A stretch of 64,000 nt of DNA from Tetranychus cinnabarinus. Lineage: Eukaryota; Arthropoda; Arachnida; Trombidiformes; Tetranychidae. Below the pieces are notes generated by a model. It ran no database searches, had not been told where the DNA came from, and was given only the letters and a program-made list of their open reading frames with translations. Location of the stretch: contig WHVY01000006.1 of the NCBI GenBank assembly GCA_022266195.1, forward strand, positions 62,001 through 126,000. The letters run 5' to 3'. Within the stretch, counting starts at the first letter, position 1; each line of letters begins with the position of its first letter. This document shows, piece after piece, positions 1 through 11,718 of the stretch. Made by a program: the position numbers and the translations under genes.

Positions 1-2509
1 ATTGAGAAAGGAAAGATTATAAAGAAGATTAACTGAGAAAATGTTATTTACCCGAACAAAAATAAGAACTTTAGTATCACCAATACGATACTTTCCATCA
101 GCAACTTTGATCATTGGGAATTTTGATGGACAGGAACATCGACTCAGAATATCAACAACCTATTTAAGATCAAAATATTGATATAATTAACAAGTGTGGA
201 TCAAATAAGAGCATTAAATATAAAAAATGGTTTAAATTGACAATTAATGAAAGCATCAGACAGTTCTACTCGATTAATAACTCTATCAAACATTATCTTT
301 GATTTAAATGAATTACAATTGATTCACAAAATTGGAAAATTCAATTTTTCATCTGTTTTGAACTCGACAACAAAAAGCACCAGAAATGGTAATATTGAAT
401 TATTCATTTCTGCTTTTCTTTTCATTGGATATTTCATTTCATGTACTTGACTTTTAACTACAAACCAGGATGAGAATAAGTTAACATGTGGTAAGCCATG
501 TTTATCATCATGATAATGACATTCATCTAGACAGAATCCAAAGCAAATTCACACCAAACCTCTAGTCATTTAGTTGATCGATAGAGTCCAAGATCATTAG
601 TTATTTTGTTTTGACTCGACAGAAATGGTAAAGCAGACATTATTCATCAATTGTTTTGCAAGAAGAGTCAAGATTTATGATCATGAAAACAATAGGAACC
701 TTAAAATAGATATAAATTGAACAAGTTTCATCAATCAGTAGACTAGAAGGAAACTGTCTCAAGGTTAGTTTCGGGTGGGATTCATACCTAAAGACAAATT
801 ATATAATGAAATAAAAATAAGAATAAGACTTTTTCTGGCAAATCAATAATGTTAACAGTTAGCAACAAAATAACTCACAATTTTAGTGGACAATCATTAA
901 AAAACATTGTTTTTGAGGCGAATTAAAAGCCTTGAATCAATCTGTTCGAATATCAATTACAGATTTAAATGATTACTCGAATAAATGTGGGCTTCTTTTT
1001 AATTCCCAATTAAGGTAAAAACCATTAGTCAAGCATTGTTTTTCCGTTTTTTCACAGGGAAAAGATTCTCATTAATTTCATGGGTTGTACAATTAACCTT
1101 GACTCAAGTGATATTTTCAGGCCTTTTGATTCTCAATAAATCTGTTTCTTCTGATAATGGTTTGTATGATTTGTGATTATAATTGTCGCTTTTTAACTAA
1201 TCGTCCTATTTCAACATGACAAGTGAAGTCATTTGAATTAAAGTAGGCACAATAAGGATTATCTTATTTGCTGATAAAGATGATGAAGAGGATGTTGATT
1301 CAGTTTCTTCCGGTTACAAGCTAATAATACTAATGAATTTATATTTAATTATCGTGTCATATTTGATAATCTTTAAGCTCTCAACTGCGAATCTCTAATC
1401 ACATGTTTGTCTCAATGAGGTTAAACAAGCTTAATAGTCGCTAATCTCAAGTAAAGTAAATCTTAAAGTAATCAATCATATCATTACTATCACAATTTAA
1501 AACGAAGTTTGGACAGAAAGCGTGTTAATCGAGTAATTAAACGAAGGGTCATTCGCTGTTCATTTGGTCAGATGGTTTTATGAATGAGTTTTGATAAAAT
1601 AATTTTGACAAAGATGTATCTTGACGAGTAAAAGTGTCGATCAATATAATTGTAATGAAACAAATCACCTTAACAAGATTAATCATGTTTAAGATCATTC
1701 ATTATCAGATAAAATATAAACAAAAGGCCCACGCAAGTTTAACTTATTGTGAAAGTGCAATTTGATTATATAAAAATTGATTCTAATCATTTCAGACTTT
1801 CCCTTTCATTCAAAATATAAACTGATCAAAGATGATTTTGCCCAACAGCAATCTGTGCTTCTTTATTGAATTTAATATTGATTTTTATTGTACTTTCCCT
1901 TTTAATTTAACTCGTTTTTAATGTGAAAACTCGAACTTGAAAAATTGGTTGAGATATTTTTCACTGTCAGGTAAACGTTTATTGATTTTTTATAGCGACC
2001 TAGAAATGATGTTCAATTTAAACCAAAGACAACTTTAATATAAATTGAATGGATTCCATGTTTTGCATGTTTGACTTATTTTTCTGTCAATTATTTTTAG
2101 GTCAATTTGATTAACTGTTAATAATCAATCATTTGAACCTGATTATGATACAAAGACAATGTCTTTGGTTTTAAAGCTTTGAATTTAATGGCACATTTTA
2201 CCCAATAAGTAGTGCATATTTAGTCTATTAGGTGTCACTGTTTTCATATTCACGGCGGCGCCTTCAGCTGTTAAACATCAACAGTGAAATCATTAATAGC
2301 CTTAGCATTTTAATCAATCTAGTAATTTTCAACTTAATTTGTGATTTCATTTCAAATATCTATTTCTTCTTAAGCTATTTTCGTTATCTTAATTACTAAT
2401 TTATGCTTATGCCAATAAATTGTGCTCTGGTATAATTGGTTTGATCAATGACTGTCACGGAATACAATAGTTTTTGCTCTTGCCGGCTCTATTTGAGGAT
2501 TCAGCTTGG
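1..2509. other. A+T-rich region with no recognisable gene
   Basis: I see no supported exon here. The longest open frame (247-450, plus strand) is low in complexity and has no family resemblance or clear splice context. A small G+C-rich patch at 2253-2270 stands out from the A+T-rich background and, lying about 240 bp upstream of the DPM2 start codon, could be part of that gene's promoter. That role is inference only. Confidence 0.6.
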
Positions 2510-2907
2510 ATGGTAATTTGAATAGTTATTATTTTTTTGCATTTGTTTTCTGATTAATTTCTCATTTCACACACGTCAACCAATTAACTAAGAGAACTTT
2601 TCTAAACTTTGAAAATTACATGGTTGTTCATTGCTTTCGTTTTTTCTTGCAGAACTGGGATCGATCGATTGGACTCATAGCCCTGACAACTACTGGCATT
2701 TCGTTGTTGACTTATAGCTTTTTTATCCTAATTGTACCCATTTTGCCGCCTATGGAAATTGATGCTGATGAATCCTTTTTCTCTCGTGGTCTACTTTTTT
2801 GGTTAATCACTCCTCCAATAGCAATCGCTTCTATGATCTACCTAACGTCATTCATCATACTTTTTAGACTCTATATGGAATTGAAAGATGGAAAGAAAAA
2901 GCAGTGA
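2510..2907 (+). CDS. DPM2: Dolichol phosphate-mannose synthase regulatory subunit 2
   Basis: DPM2 is a small ER membrane protein. It stabilises the catalytic subunit DPM1 and helps bind dolichol phosphate, so that mannose donor is made for N-glycans, GPI anchors and O-mannosylation. I read two exons: the start codon alone (2510-2512), immediately followed by a GT donor at 2513, and 2653-2907 after a pyrimidine-rich stretch ending in AG. The intron is phase 0. The joined protein has 85 residues; the human protein has 84. It begins MNWDRSIGLIAL and keeps the family pattern of an N-terminal helix with G-L and T-Y (human VGLGLV...FTYY), a short lumenal loop after VPILPP, and a second helix ending in a basic tail (KDGKKKQ). 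A polyadenylation signal AATAAA lies at 3126-3131. Without the splice, an upstream non-ATG start would be needed, so the spliced model is preferred. Confidence 0.82.
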
Positions 2908-3125
2908 ACAAGGAAGCTGGAAACTCAATGAATAACTTGCTTGAAAAATCGTCACAATTCTATCATGAAATTTGATGATTTATATAAATGTTTACTTTTT
3001 CAAATGTTTGAGAGCACCACAAATGATGAATTGGTTAGCATGACCTGAGATTGGTTGATATTGCATGCAAATGGTTAATATTGTAAAATATGATTATCAT
3101 TAAGAAAAGATGATACTTTTCTGTG

Positions 3126-3131
3126 AATAAA
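3126..3131 (+). terminator. AATAAA polyadenylation signal, probably DPM2
   Basis: This is a canonical AATAAA on the plus strand, about 220 bp after the DPM2 stop codon and 180 bp before the next gene's start codon. Its assignment to DPM2 is inferred from position only. Confidence 0.4.
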
Positions 3132-3309
3132 GTAAGATATATGGCAAGCAATTATAAAATGATGACAAAAATGACAATAAAAACATGCTCCTTCTACGAA
3201 TGGCAAATAAACGAAAAGTAAGTTTAAAAAAGTTGGAAATCAAAAACATAATCCAACTCAAAGTCTTGTGAGCGTAAGGAAAAGCAATCACTTGATCACC
3301 AATAATTGT

Positions 3310-4743
3310 ATGGACGAGCAAGATCTCGTCGACGAATCTTCACATTCTGAACAAATTTCTTCCATGGACTCTATCACTGAAGATCCCGAAATAATGGAAC
3401 AAACTGAATTTGAAAGTTACCCAGCATTTCGAAAGTACTTCAATAGACAAATGGTAGATATTGATTACTTGGTTTATCCCAAGAAACCAAAGATTTGGTA
3501 CTTTTGTTTTGGATTAACTTTTCTGGTAATTACCGGTTTAAGAGCAGCTTGGCAAGCAAGTTATACTCAACTTTCTGTCTTTTCCTATTACATTGGTGAT
3601 ATATCATTAGCCGCTGGCGATGCTATTCGTAAACAATTGGCTTCAATCTATTTCATTTGGATAACTGGTTCTGCTATATTAGCAGTGAATCTTTACAAAA
3701 CTCAACGTCAACCATCGCTTCAACATTGGGCCAAAAGTATTGGCCAAGTGTTTCAACATTATTCAACCACTCATCATCCCATCTACCCTGGCTTACCTTA
3801 CAAGTTGATTAAAATGTTTGCTATTTTTAATCAGATCAACTTTTACTCCGGAGGATCATTAGCTCTGCTCTGTTCATTGCCAACTCTCTATGTTTATCCA
3901 CCAGAATATACAATCTATGCCGTCTCTTGGCTACCATTTAATGTGTTTACTGGTCTTTTTTGTGGTGCTTATGTAATTAATTTCACTTCTCTGTATTTCT
4001 TGTTTGTTTACATTTTCGCCCAACAAATGGACAAAATGTTTGCATCTTTCACATCCATTTGGACTATCGCATCACCATCGACACCTTCGTCCAATTCATT
4101 GTCAATAAATGACTCGATAACCAAATTTCAAAGCTGTTTGTTGGACATTTTGCAGCAGTTGAACAATTCAAACAGATTTTGGTTCTTTTTGAACAGCATC
4201 ATCTTCTTAGTTACATTTTGTGTCCAATCCATGCTTCTTTATATAATATTTTTCGTCAAAGTTCCAAGTTTCTTGTTGGCTGCCCTGATTGGCTATGCTA
4301 TTCTTAATTTTTCTTGCGGTCAATCATTTCATTTCATCTTTGGTGCTTACGGACAACGAAAGGTAAAACTCTAATCATGTTTCCCAAGCTCTATTTAATA
4401 CTTTGCCGATCAACCAATTTAACAGTCATTTGGTCATTCATTTATTTTAGATAGATCAACACCTGCACAAGTTGAAGCAATCACTTTACTTGGACTCAAC
4501 TATAAACGCTAAAATAAAATCGATTACTTTTTTAGAGCACATGGAGGATCGGCATTTTTTCAGTGTATTTGGTTCCCTTAACTATTCAACTCATCACTTG
4601 GTCTTAGTAAGTGTGTCTCACCATTTACCATGATAACCAGTCTAATTGCTTTACATTTCTTACAGGCAATCCTAGAAAGTGCGACTAATCTATTGTTGAT
4701 TATTACATCACTTGGTAGAGCCAGAACTTTCATGAAAATATGA
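3310..4743 (+). CDS. Putative seven-transmembrane chemoreceptor, gustatory-receptor-like
   Basis: Three exons in phase 0 fit: 3310-4362 (donor GTAAAA), 4451-4606 (donor GTAAGT) and 4666-4743, giving 428 residues, a normal length for an arthropod gustatory receptor. The start is the ATG at 3310; the open frame extends upstream only to non-ATG codons. The N-terminus (about 60 residues) is acidic and soluble. Hydrophobic segments then appear near residues 64-80, 111-127, 180-195, 201-235, 292-315, 318-347 and 397-420, with a Ser/Thr-rich intracellular-type loop near 255-275. The final helix follows a charged stretch (EHMEDRHFFSVFG), the same layout as the last loop and TM7 of Gr proteins, but the usual TYxxxxxQF motif is not intact. 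AATAAA lies at 4869-4874. The family call rests on topology, length and short C-terminal exons, not on a diagnostic motif. Another polytopic membrane family is possible. Confidence 0.6.
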
Positions 4744-4868
4744 GTTACTGAGTCCTTGCTTTGAACAAACGACCCTCAACAAACATCATTATGGCAAATC
4801 TGTTAACCACAAATTGCGATTAAATAGTTTTGTTATTGATCTTCACATTCGTAAAATAAGAACCAGAT

Positions 4869-4874
4869 AATAAA
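4869..4874 (+). terminator. AATAAA polyadenylation signal, probably chemoreceptor gene
   Basis: Canonical AATAAA about 125 bp after the receptor stop codon on the same strand. Assigned by position. Confidence 0.4.
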
Positions 4875-7377
4875 GGAATGAAACCATTTCATTTTCTGAT
4901 TCATGTATTTCAATTCGTTTTTCAATAATTATGGTTAAACTCAACTGTATTAACATGAATTTTCAGGAATGATTTAACATCAAAAATCTATTATTTACTA
5001 ATAGAGTTTACTTTGAAATCAATAAAACGAATCACTGATGAGGCCGAATGAAAGTCAAAATGAAAACAGCAAATCGTAAAGGTGACTGAAGGACTCATGA
5101 ATAGTTCAGACTCATTGGTTTGTTGAAAATTGTTTGACTACTTGATTGTAAAAGGTTAGATTATGCTGATTGTTATCCAAGGCTAGTTGATTATTTAATC
5201 CAAAATCTGATAAATTAATTTGCATTACATTGATCTATCAATTTTAAAACGTTAAATAACACGAGTTTTAACATTTCAGTTTTTGACTCATTTGTTGAGA
5301 ACCTGAATACAGTTTAAATTAACCCAATTCAAGAGGGAATGTCTACAATCGATTGATTTTGAGCTTCAAAGTGTTATTAATAGTTACTTGTTTATTATCA
5401 TATTCAAATAATTAGACGAGTCTCTTAATGAATGAATAGATATTCTGAGATTCTAATAATATTTTGCTCTCATTGATAATTTAATAATCATTAGATGATT
5501 AAATAAAATAGTTGACCAAATAACAACTATTAGACTTGAGGATGGAAAAGTGATTAATCAACATTTAAATGATTATTTTTAGATTGTCAAATGAACAATT
5601 GGCTAAAATGATTCAATGTTTTTGTTTCTCAATTTAATTCCGAATATTAAATGATTGTAAATACACCGAAATTGGGTCAAAATTCAAGTTCAATCGGAAT
5701 TTAAATAGATTCTAATTCATCTTTTGAATTGCAAATATCACTTATTAATTTGTTACTTAATCAGTATGGAAGTAAAATGTAACAAATGTATTGAAACAAT
5801 TTGTCAAATTAGAGTTAACATGACATGTAATCTGTTGATCAAGATGATGTCTACTCAATTAATAAACCAGAACGATGATGAAACTGATGATATTCAGGAA
5901 TATCAGACGATTTGATACACAATATCAAACTGATGAAAGCAACTATCTGAGTTTCCTTGAATCATCATCTGTCTGGTTTCATTTCAAAAATGAATTAAAC
6001 ATTGAATCACTTTAATCAAGTTGCAATGCTTACCAAATCCGACTATTAATACATTAGACAATTATTTTGATATATTCTGATGAATTTCTGATTAAACAGA
6101 TTTTCCAATCTCAAAATTCTTTTATTATTTTTTTCGATTTTGGATTAAGACTTTAAATCATTAGATTCAAAAATGAACTGAACTGATATGATTTCAATGC
6201 AAAGTAACTCTGATTGTCAACTCGATCAACTTTCCAATAAAATTCAGTAAAATCTGTTTTCTTTTTGTCTTGCTTAAACTTGATTATCATGTAAAGTTGA
6301 TTTAATTTCTCAATCTTCTGTAATTTTTCATCTCATGACAACAAATTGACTGTTTAATTGATGCAAACAGTTTCCAACTGAGAATTACTTTTTCCAATCA
6401 TGAAAGGATGAATTAAAATTATCGATCAATGAAAATGAGAATTAATAGGAAAATTTTGACATTTAATTAAGAAGCATAATTATAAAGTTAATTGTGAACA
6501 AAATGGCCACAGTTTGTCAATCGTGATTAAATGAGCTTGAAAATTGTATCAACAAATGACAGGCAATCAAAATTAATGAACAACCAACAAGATTACCTTA
6601 CAAAGGTAAAGGGTCAAAAGATTCATTATTTTATTAATACTATAAATCGCCTGAAAGCAATCAAATGAAAAATTATTTAAATGATACTTTTCATTCTCAA
6701 TAGATTATTTATAAATTCAAATGAAATCTAAATACAATTTGACATTAATTAACTGATACCAGGATACATCAGGTTTGTTTTCAAATCAAATTCACCAGCA
6801 ATATAACTCTTTAGTCTCAACTAAATAAACAAAACATGAAAATACATTTGCTTTGAATAAACACAATATAGTCAATTCATGCCTCATCAAAATTTCTGAA
6901 GAGTTCATCTGTCATTTTCTGGTTCATCAAAAGACACATTAAAATATTTGAAATCTCAAAGTGATTAACATGTTGATTCATGGACATGACAAAGAGATTG
7001 AAATGATTGTGACAATCATCTTATGAACCAAGAAAAAGTAAAAACAAAAAGACTTTTTTGTGTTTCTTTTGAAATGATAGTTGACCATAAAAATGCTGTA
7101 ACCTTTTCACAAGGGAGTTTCACTCGAGATTAAAGCTGAAAGTACATCTTGTAAGTGCAAAAAGGAGGTGAAATTAAGGGTAAAAGTTACGACCCAAAAC
7201 ATGTCACATCTTTTATTGCAAATGTTATCCTCATCAGTTCAACGAATGATTCCTTCAACTGATTCATCTTATGAGCATTGAAATTGTCACAAGTCTTTAA
7301 CATTGAGGGTGCAAAGGGCCTCTGTGATTGATTCAAATATAATCATGTTTCATGTTTTAAATCTCAACGATGTTCTT

Positions 7378-7416
7378 CATCACCATCACCATCATCACCA
7401 TCATCACCATCATCAC
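7378..7416. repeat. CAT/CAC trinucleotide microsatellite
   Basis: A run of 13 triplets mixing CAT and CAC. Read on the plus strand it would encode a string of histidines, but there is no gene context around it, so it is best treated as a simple repeat. Confidence 0.9.
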
Positions 7417-10400
7417 CTAAATTCACCTCATCAGATTATTGATGGTAAAATCGGTCTTTCCAATTATCTATGCATTCGGAATGGTTGAATGATTAATAAA
7501 TCAGATTGAGTGAGCAAACAACAAGAGTAATTGAAAGATTGAAATATACTATTAACAAGTTGATTTGCCACAAAATTGGTCAAATCTTGAGCTTATTATA
7601 CATTTACTGATATTAATTACAAAACGATAATTTAAGGCGCCAAAACAGTTAACAGTTTTAGGTTAGTTGGGAAAGGTTTGGTTAACCCTGAAAATGGAAA
7701 ATAAATGATCATTTGAAATGAAAAAGTCAAAAGTGAAATCTCAGTTTTTAAGTTTCTATTGATTCCAACAAATTTGGAGTAAATTAATTTGATATTTAAT
7801 TAGTTGTTAATTGAAGCTACTTGAATGTCAAGTGTATTCATTGACTGCACCAAGAATCTTTGTTATTGCTCATGAAATTAAAATTGGAACTTTTTCTTAA
7901 TGAAAAAACGAAAATTTAAACTGGAATAAAACATGAAGATTAACTGATTATCTTTAGCATAATTTTATCTTCATCATGAATCCTGTTTCAGATTATCTGG
8001 ACACTTTGAAAACGTGGGAAACAGAAGCTAAGATAATTTTGCTCAAAGTTAATCAACGATTCAGTTAATGATTGTTCACAAGTTATAAGTAAAGCATGAA
8101 TGTCATCAAAGTAAAAGATCATCAATTTAATCCTGATTGTTATAAACGAATATCATGTAAATGAGCGAAAAAATGAAATGCTTGTTTTGAGGGTGAACTT
8201 TGAGATTCACTTTGAGAAAAATTGTTCAATCAACTAACAGAATCCTTAAGGCTACCAAAGTATTGATCATTAATATTGCACTTTGAACAATCATTAACTA
8301 GCGAATATCAATGTTCCAGAATTCATGATAAATTTTCAAAGATGAAGACAATTTGATGACTGAGTCAGAAAAGAGTTAACCAGACAAGCAAATGTCAAAT
8401 GAGTGATTCAATTTCAAGGTTAGCATTGAGTGAAAACCATGCAAATTGAAATTATGTTTGTTACTTCGAATTACAACATTTCGAATTTAAAATTACATTT
8501 AGTTTAAACCATCAATTCGTATTGTAATACCTTTAATCGTTGCTCAGTTTGGTGCTGACACACCTAACACATGTTGAGGTTGATCATTTTCCAGGATTCT
8601 AATGATATCTTTCCTTTCTCAAGTTATATCAATTTATAAGGAAAGAATGACTAAAAATATTCAATTCAATGAGAAAATTGAGACTCATGATATGCAAAAG
8701 GAGCGGTTCTGGAATAAAATTGTGGAACAAAAAGATGAAATTGAATTTGCTTAATTTTTATTGGTTTTGTTAATTGCGCTTCAAAATTTAAACCATTACT
8801 AGATTCATGTATCATGTAGTATTTGGAGCATCAACTTTTAGACTGATAAATCGATTATTGATTATTATCATTATAAGTTAACAATTTAATGATCATTAAC
8901 AGACCCATTTGGAAGGTTGAATATGGTCAAGTCAAGGTTGCATTCAATTTACTTGAAACTCGTCGAGTTGACCGCTCTATCAATCCATCAAGTTAAAGTT
9001 AACCAAATAACTGAAAGAAACAACTTTCATCAAATGAATCAAAACTCAATCTGAAAAGTTGAAACCAATTTATAACCAAAAATGAAATGCAATGGATATC
9101 GAAGGATTTACAAGTAAATGATTGAATAAAGTTCAAGCAATTCAATGCATATTTCAATCAATTAAAAGCAAACAAATGAAAGTCTGTTATGTAAATCGAA
9201 TAATCAAATAAACTAATCAATCGGTTAGATCGTTTTCGCATTTAATCAACTTAAATCACAATACATCATCAGCATAAAAACGAAGCAAAAGTTTAAATTA
9301 TTTTCAATATTTCAACACGCAATTTGGTCGGTTAATTATTAGATTTTCAAGTGTTACATGTTCAGTTGATCACGCAATAACAATCTGGACATTTCTCAGC
9401 ATTTATTAGAAATTTGGTTAATCGAAAATGTTCGAGCTTCTGATTGACCAACTGCTAGGAGAATCAAGATTCAGGTCATTAGAATGAATGAAAACTTGAA
9501 GTTTGAATGTTCATCGATAATCTCAAGATTAACGTTGAGATAAAATATTTGGCTTTGATGAAGAAAGTTGATCTTTAAAAAATATTAGCGCAAATGTTCG
9601 GGTGTTTCCTTGTCCAAATATCTGTACATTATGTGCTTTAATGGAAACGTGATTGTATTAATAGAATGGTTTATAAAGATGAGGATAAAAAATTGAAGGA
9701 TGCTGAGACTAATAATGAAGAAAAGGAGGAGAAATGAAGCTTTATCTGAGCATTCAGTAGAGTTTAAATGTTCACCATCTAATTAGACTGATTGGTGTTT
9801 CATCAATTAATCATGGATTTAAAAGCTAATTAATCTTTACCAAGTTAACTTTGAATGAGCACCAAAAACACCAACAGGTTTATCCTACTTAATAAAAGCG
9901 AAACTTGATTGTTTTCCTTTTATTTTTGGTTAATAACTTGATTCAATTGTGATCCATTGTTCAGCAAAACTGAATTAACTTTGCTCATTTATACAACAGA
10001 ATCGTGCTATTGGATTATATTTTCAATCTTTAATTCTGATAAACTTTGATTCTAAATAAAGTTAACAGCAACATTAATGTTCATTTTAAATTAACATGGC
10101 TTTTTATACCATCAAATTGTCAATGTTGAGCAATTTGTGCTCATTGGAAATCAGAATTTAATCAGAATTGAGTTGATAAATGCCTTTTCCAAGACAAAAA
10201 ATTATTTAATTCCAAGATTAGTTGTTCGCTAACCCAGAATCAGAATTGGAATTTTGAGTGAAACTCAATTTAGTTTGTATTGCATTTGTTTTCAAGGTTA
10301 ATTAGGAAAAAAACGAATCAAGGAATTGCTTTAAGTTATGATCAAAACTTGATCAGCAATTATTGTGTGATGATGATAAGAGCAGGAAGATGATAAAATG

Positions 10401-11674
10401 GTGACGATCAAGGTAACTCAATTTATCTTATTTTTGGGTGAAAAAGATTTCATTAAACATTATTTTAAGGCAAAGCTATTGATCACGTTTGAGTTTTGGG
10501 AAATAATTTCTTGAATCTTAATTGTGAAACTAATGATTATTTTATCAAAATGTTTGAGCAAATAAAGCAATGAATAGATAATTAATTGAGAGTAATTAAT
10601 AGTTGATTGAAACTTGAATCGAGATTAACTAATTGCTATCACATAGAGTCAACTTTTATCAACTTTTATCAAACTGTGAACAATATCATTTTGAGATAAA
10701 CTATCAATAAATTGAGGTCAACATCGCATTTGTGGTTTTATTTATCAATAAATAAGTTCCGATACACGATAATAATCATGGCACACCTTTTGCAGGATAA
10801 AGGATGATATTGACTCGTAACTGATCATCATCTTTTCATCTTGTTTGCATCAATTATAATATAACACACACAAAAATGCTCAAAAATGGTTATTAATGAT
10901 CGAAAAAGAAGAATGATAAACTCGATCAAAAATAATACTAATTTAATGCGAATCAAGTCTTTTTACCTTCAACATCCACCTACATCAAGTTTATCATTGT
11001 TACTTCATTTCAAGTTAACAATCAAAAAGGTAACTTGATTGTCAAGTTTAACTGAATTAAACATAAAACTGACCTACAATTTGTAGTTTAAATATATAAT
11101 CATCATCATGATGAACTGACTAAAGATTGGAAAAGTTGCAAAAACTGAATAAGATGAGCTTTCCTTTTGAGTAATCATATAATCAATCAGATGATACTTT
11201 TAGCTTAAATTAAGACAAACTTTTTCCATCAAAATAGATTATTGAACATTTGATAAAAATCATTGAACAGTTAAAATTGAATCGATACTAAATATAGCAA
11301 GAGTTGATTGTTGAAGCTAGAAATTAACAGAATATTCCGAGGAGAGAAAACAAAGAGAAGAATAATAATGAAGTTCATGGAGATTGATGAAATGTAGTGA
11401 AGAACTTTAAAGTAAAGATTAATCAAAGCAAAATCTTAATCATTTTCTGATTAACGCCTGTAACCAATCAAATTGACCTTCAATGATGAATGGGTAAAGG
11501 TGTGAAAATACAGAAAAGTGAGTAAAAGGAAAACATGAAAAAAAAGAATTGATGATTCAATGAATCAAATGGTAAATGAATTTAGTGTAAAAACATTGAG
11601 CAAAATAACTATTGGAATATTTATTGTTGATTCACAGTTGGAACTTTTATTCCCAAATGTTTTTGTTCAATTGA

Positions 11675-11718
11675 TTGTTTCTCAATGAGAAAGGAATCGA
11701 GATTCAATTGAGAAACAA
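11675..11718. repeat. Short perfect inverted repeat (12-bp stem, 20-base loop)
   Basis: TTGTTTCTCAAT at 11675-11686 pairs exactly with ATTGAGAAACAA at 11707-11718. Pairing does not extend on either side, so the stem is too short for a typical microRNA precursor. Function is unknown and it may be chance. Confidence 0.5.

Noticed and set aside
7303..7488. Open frame with a long histidine run
   Set aside because: It is generated by the CAT/CAC microsatellite, with no start context, homology or splice signals.
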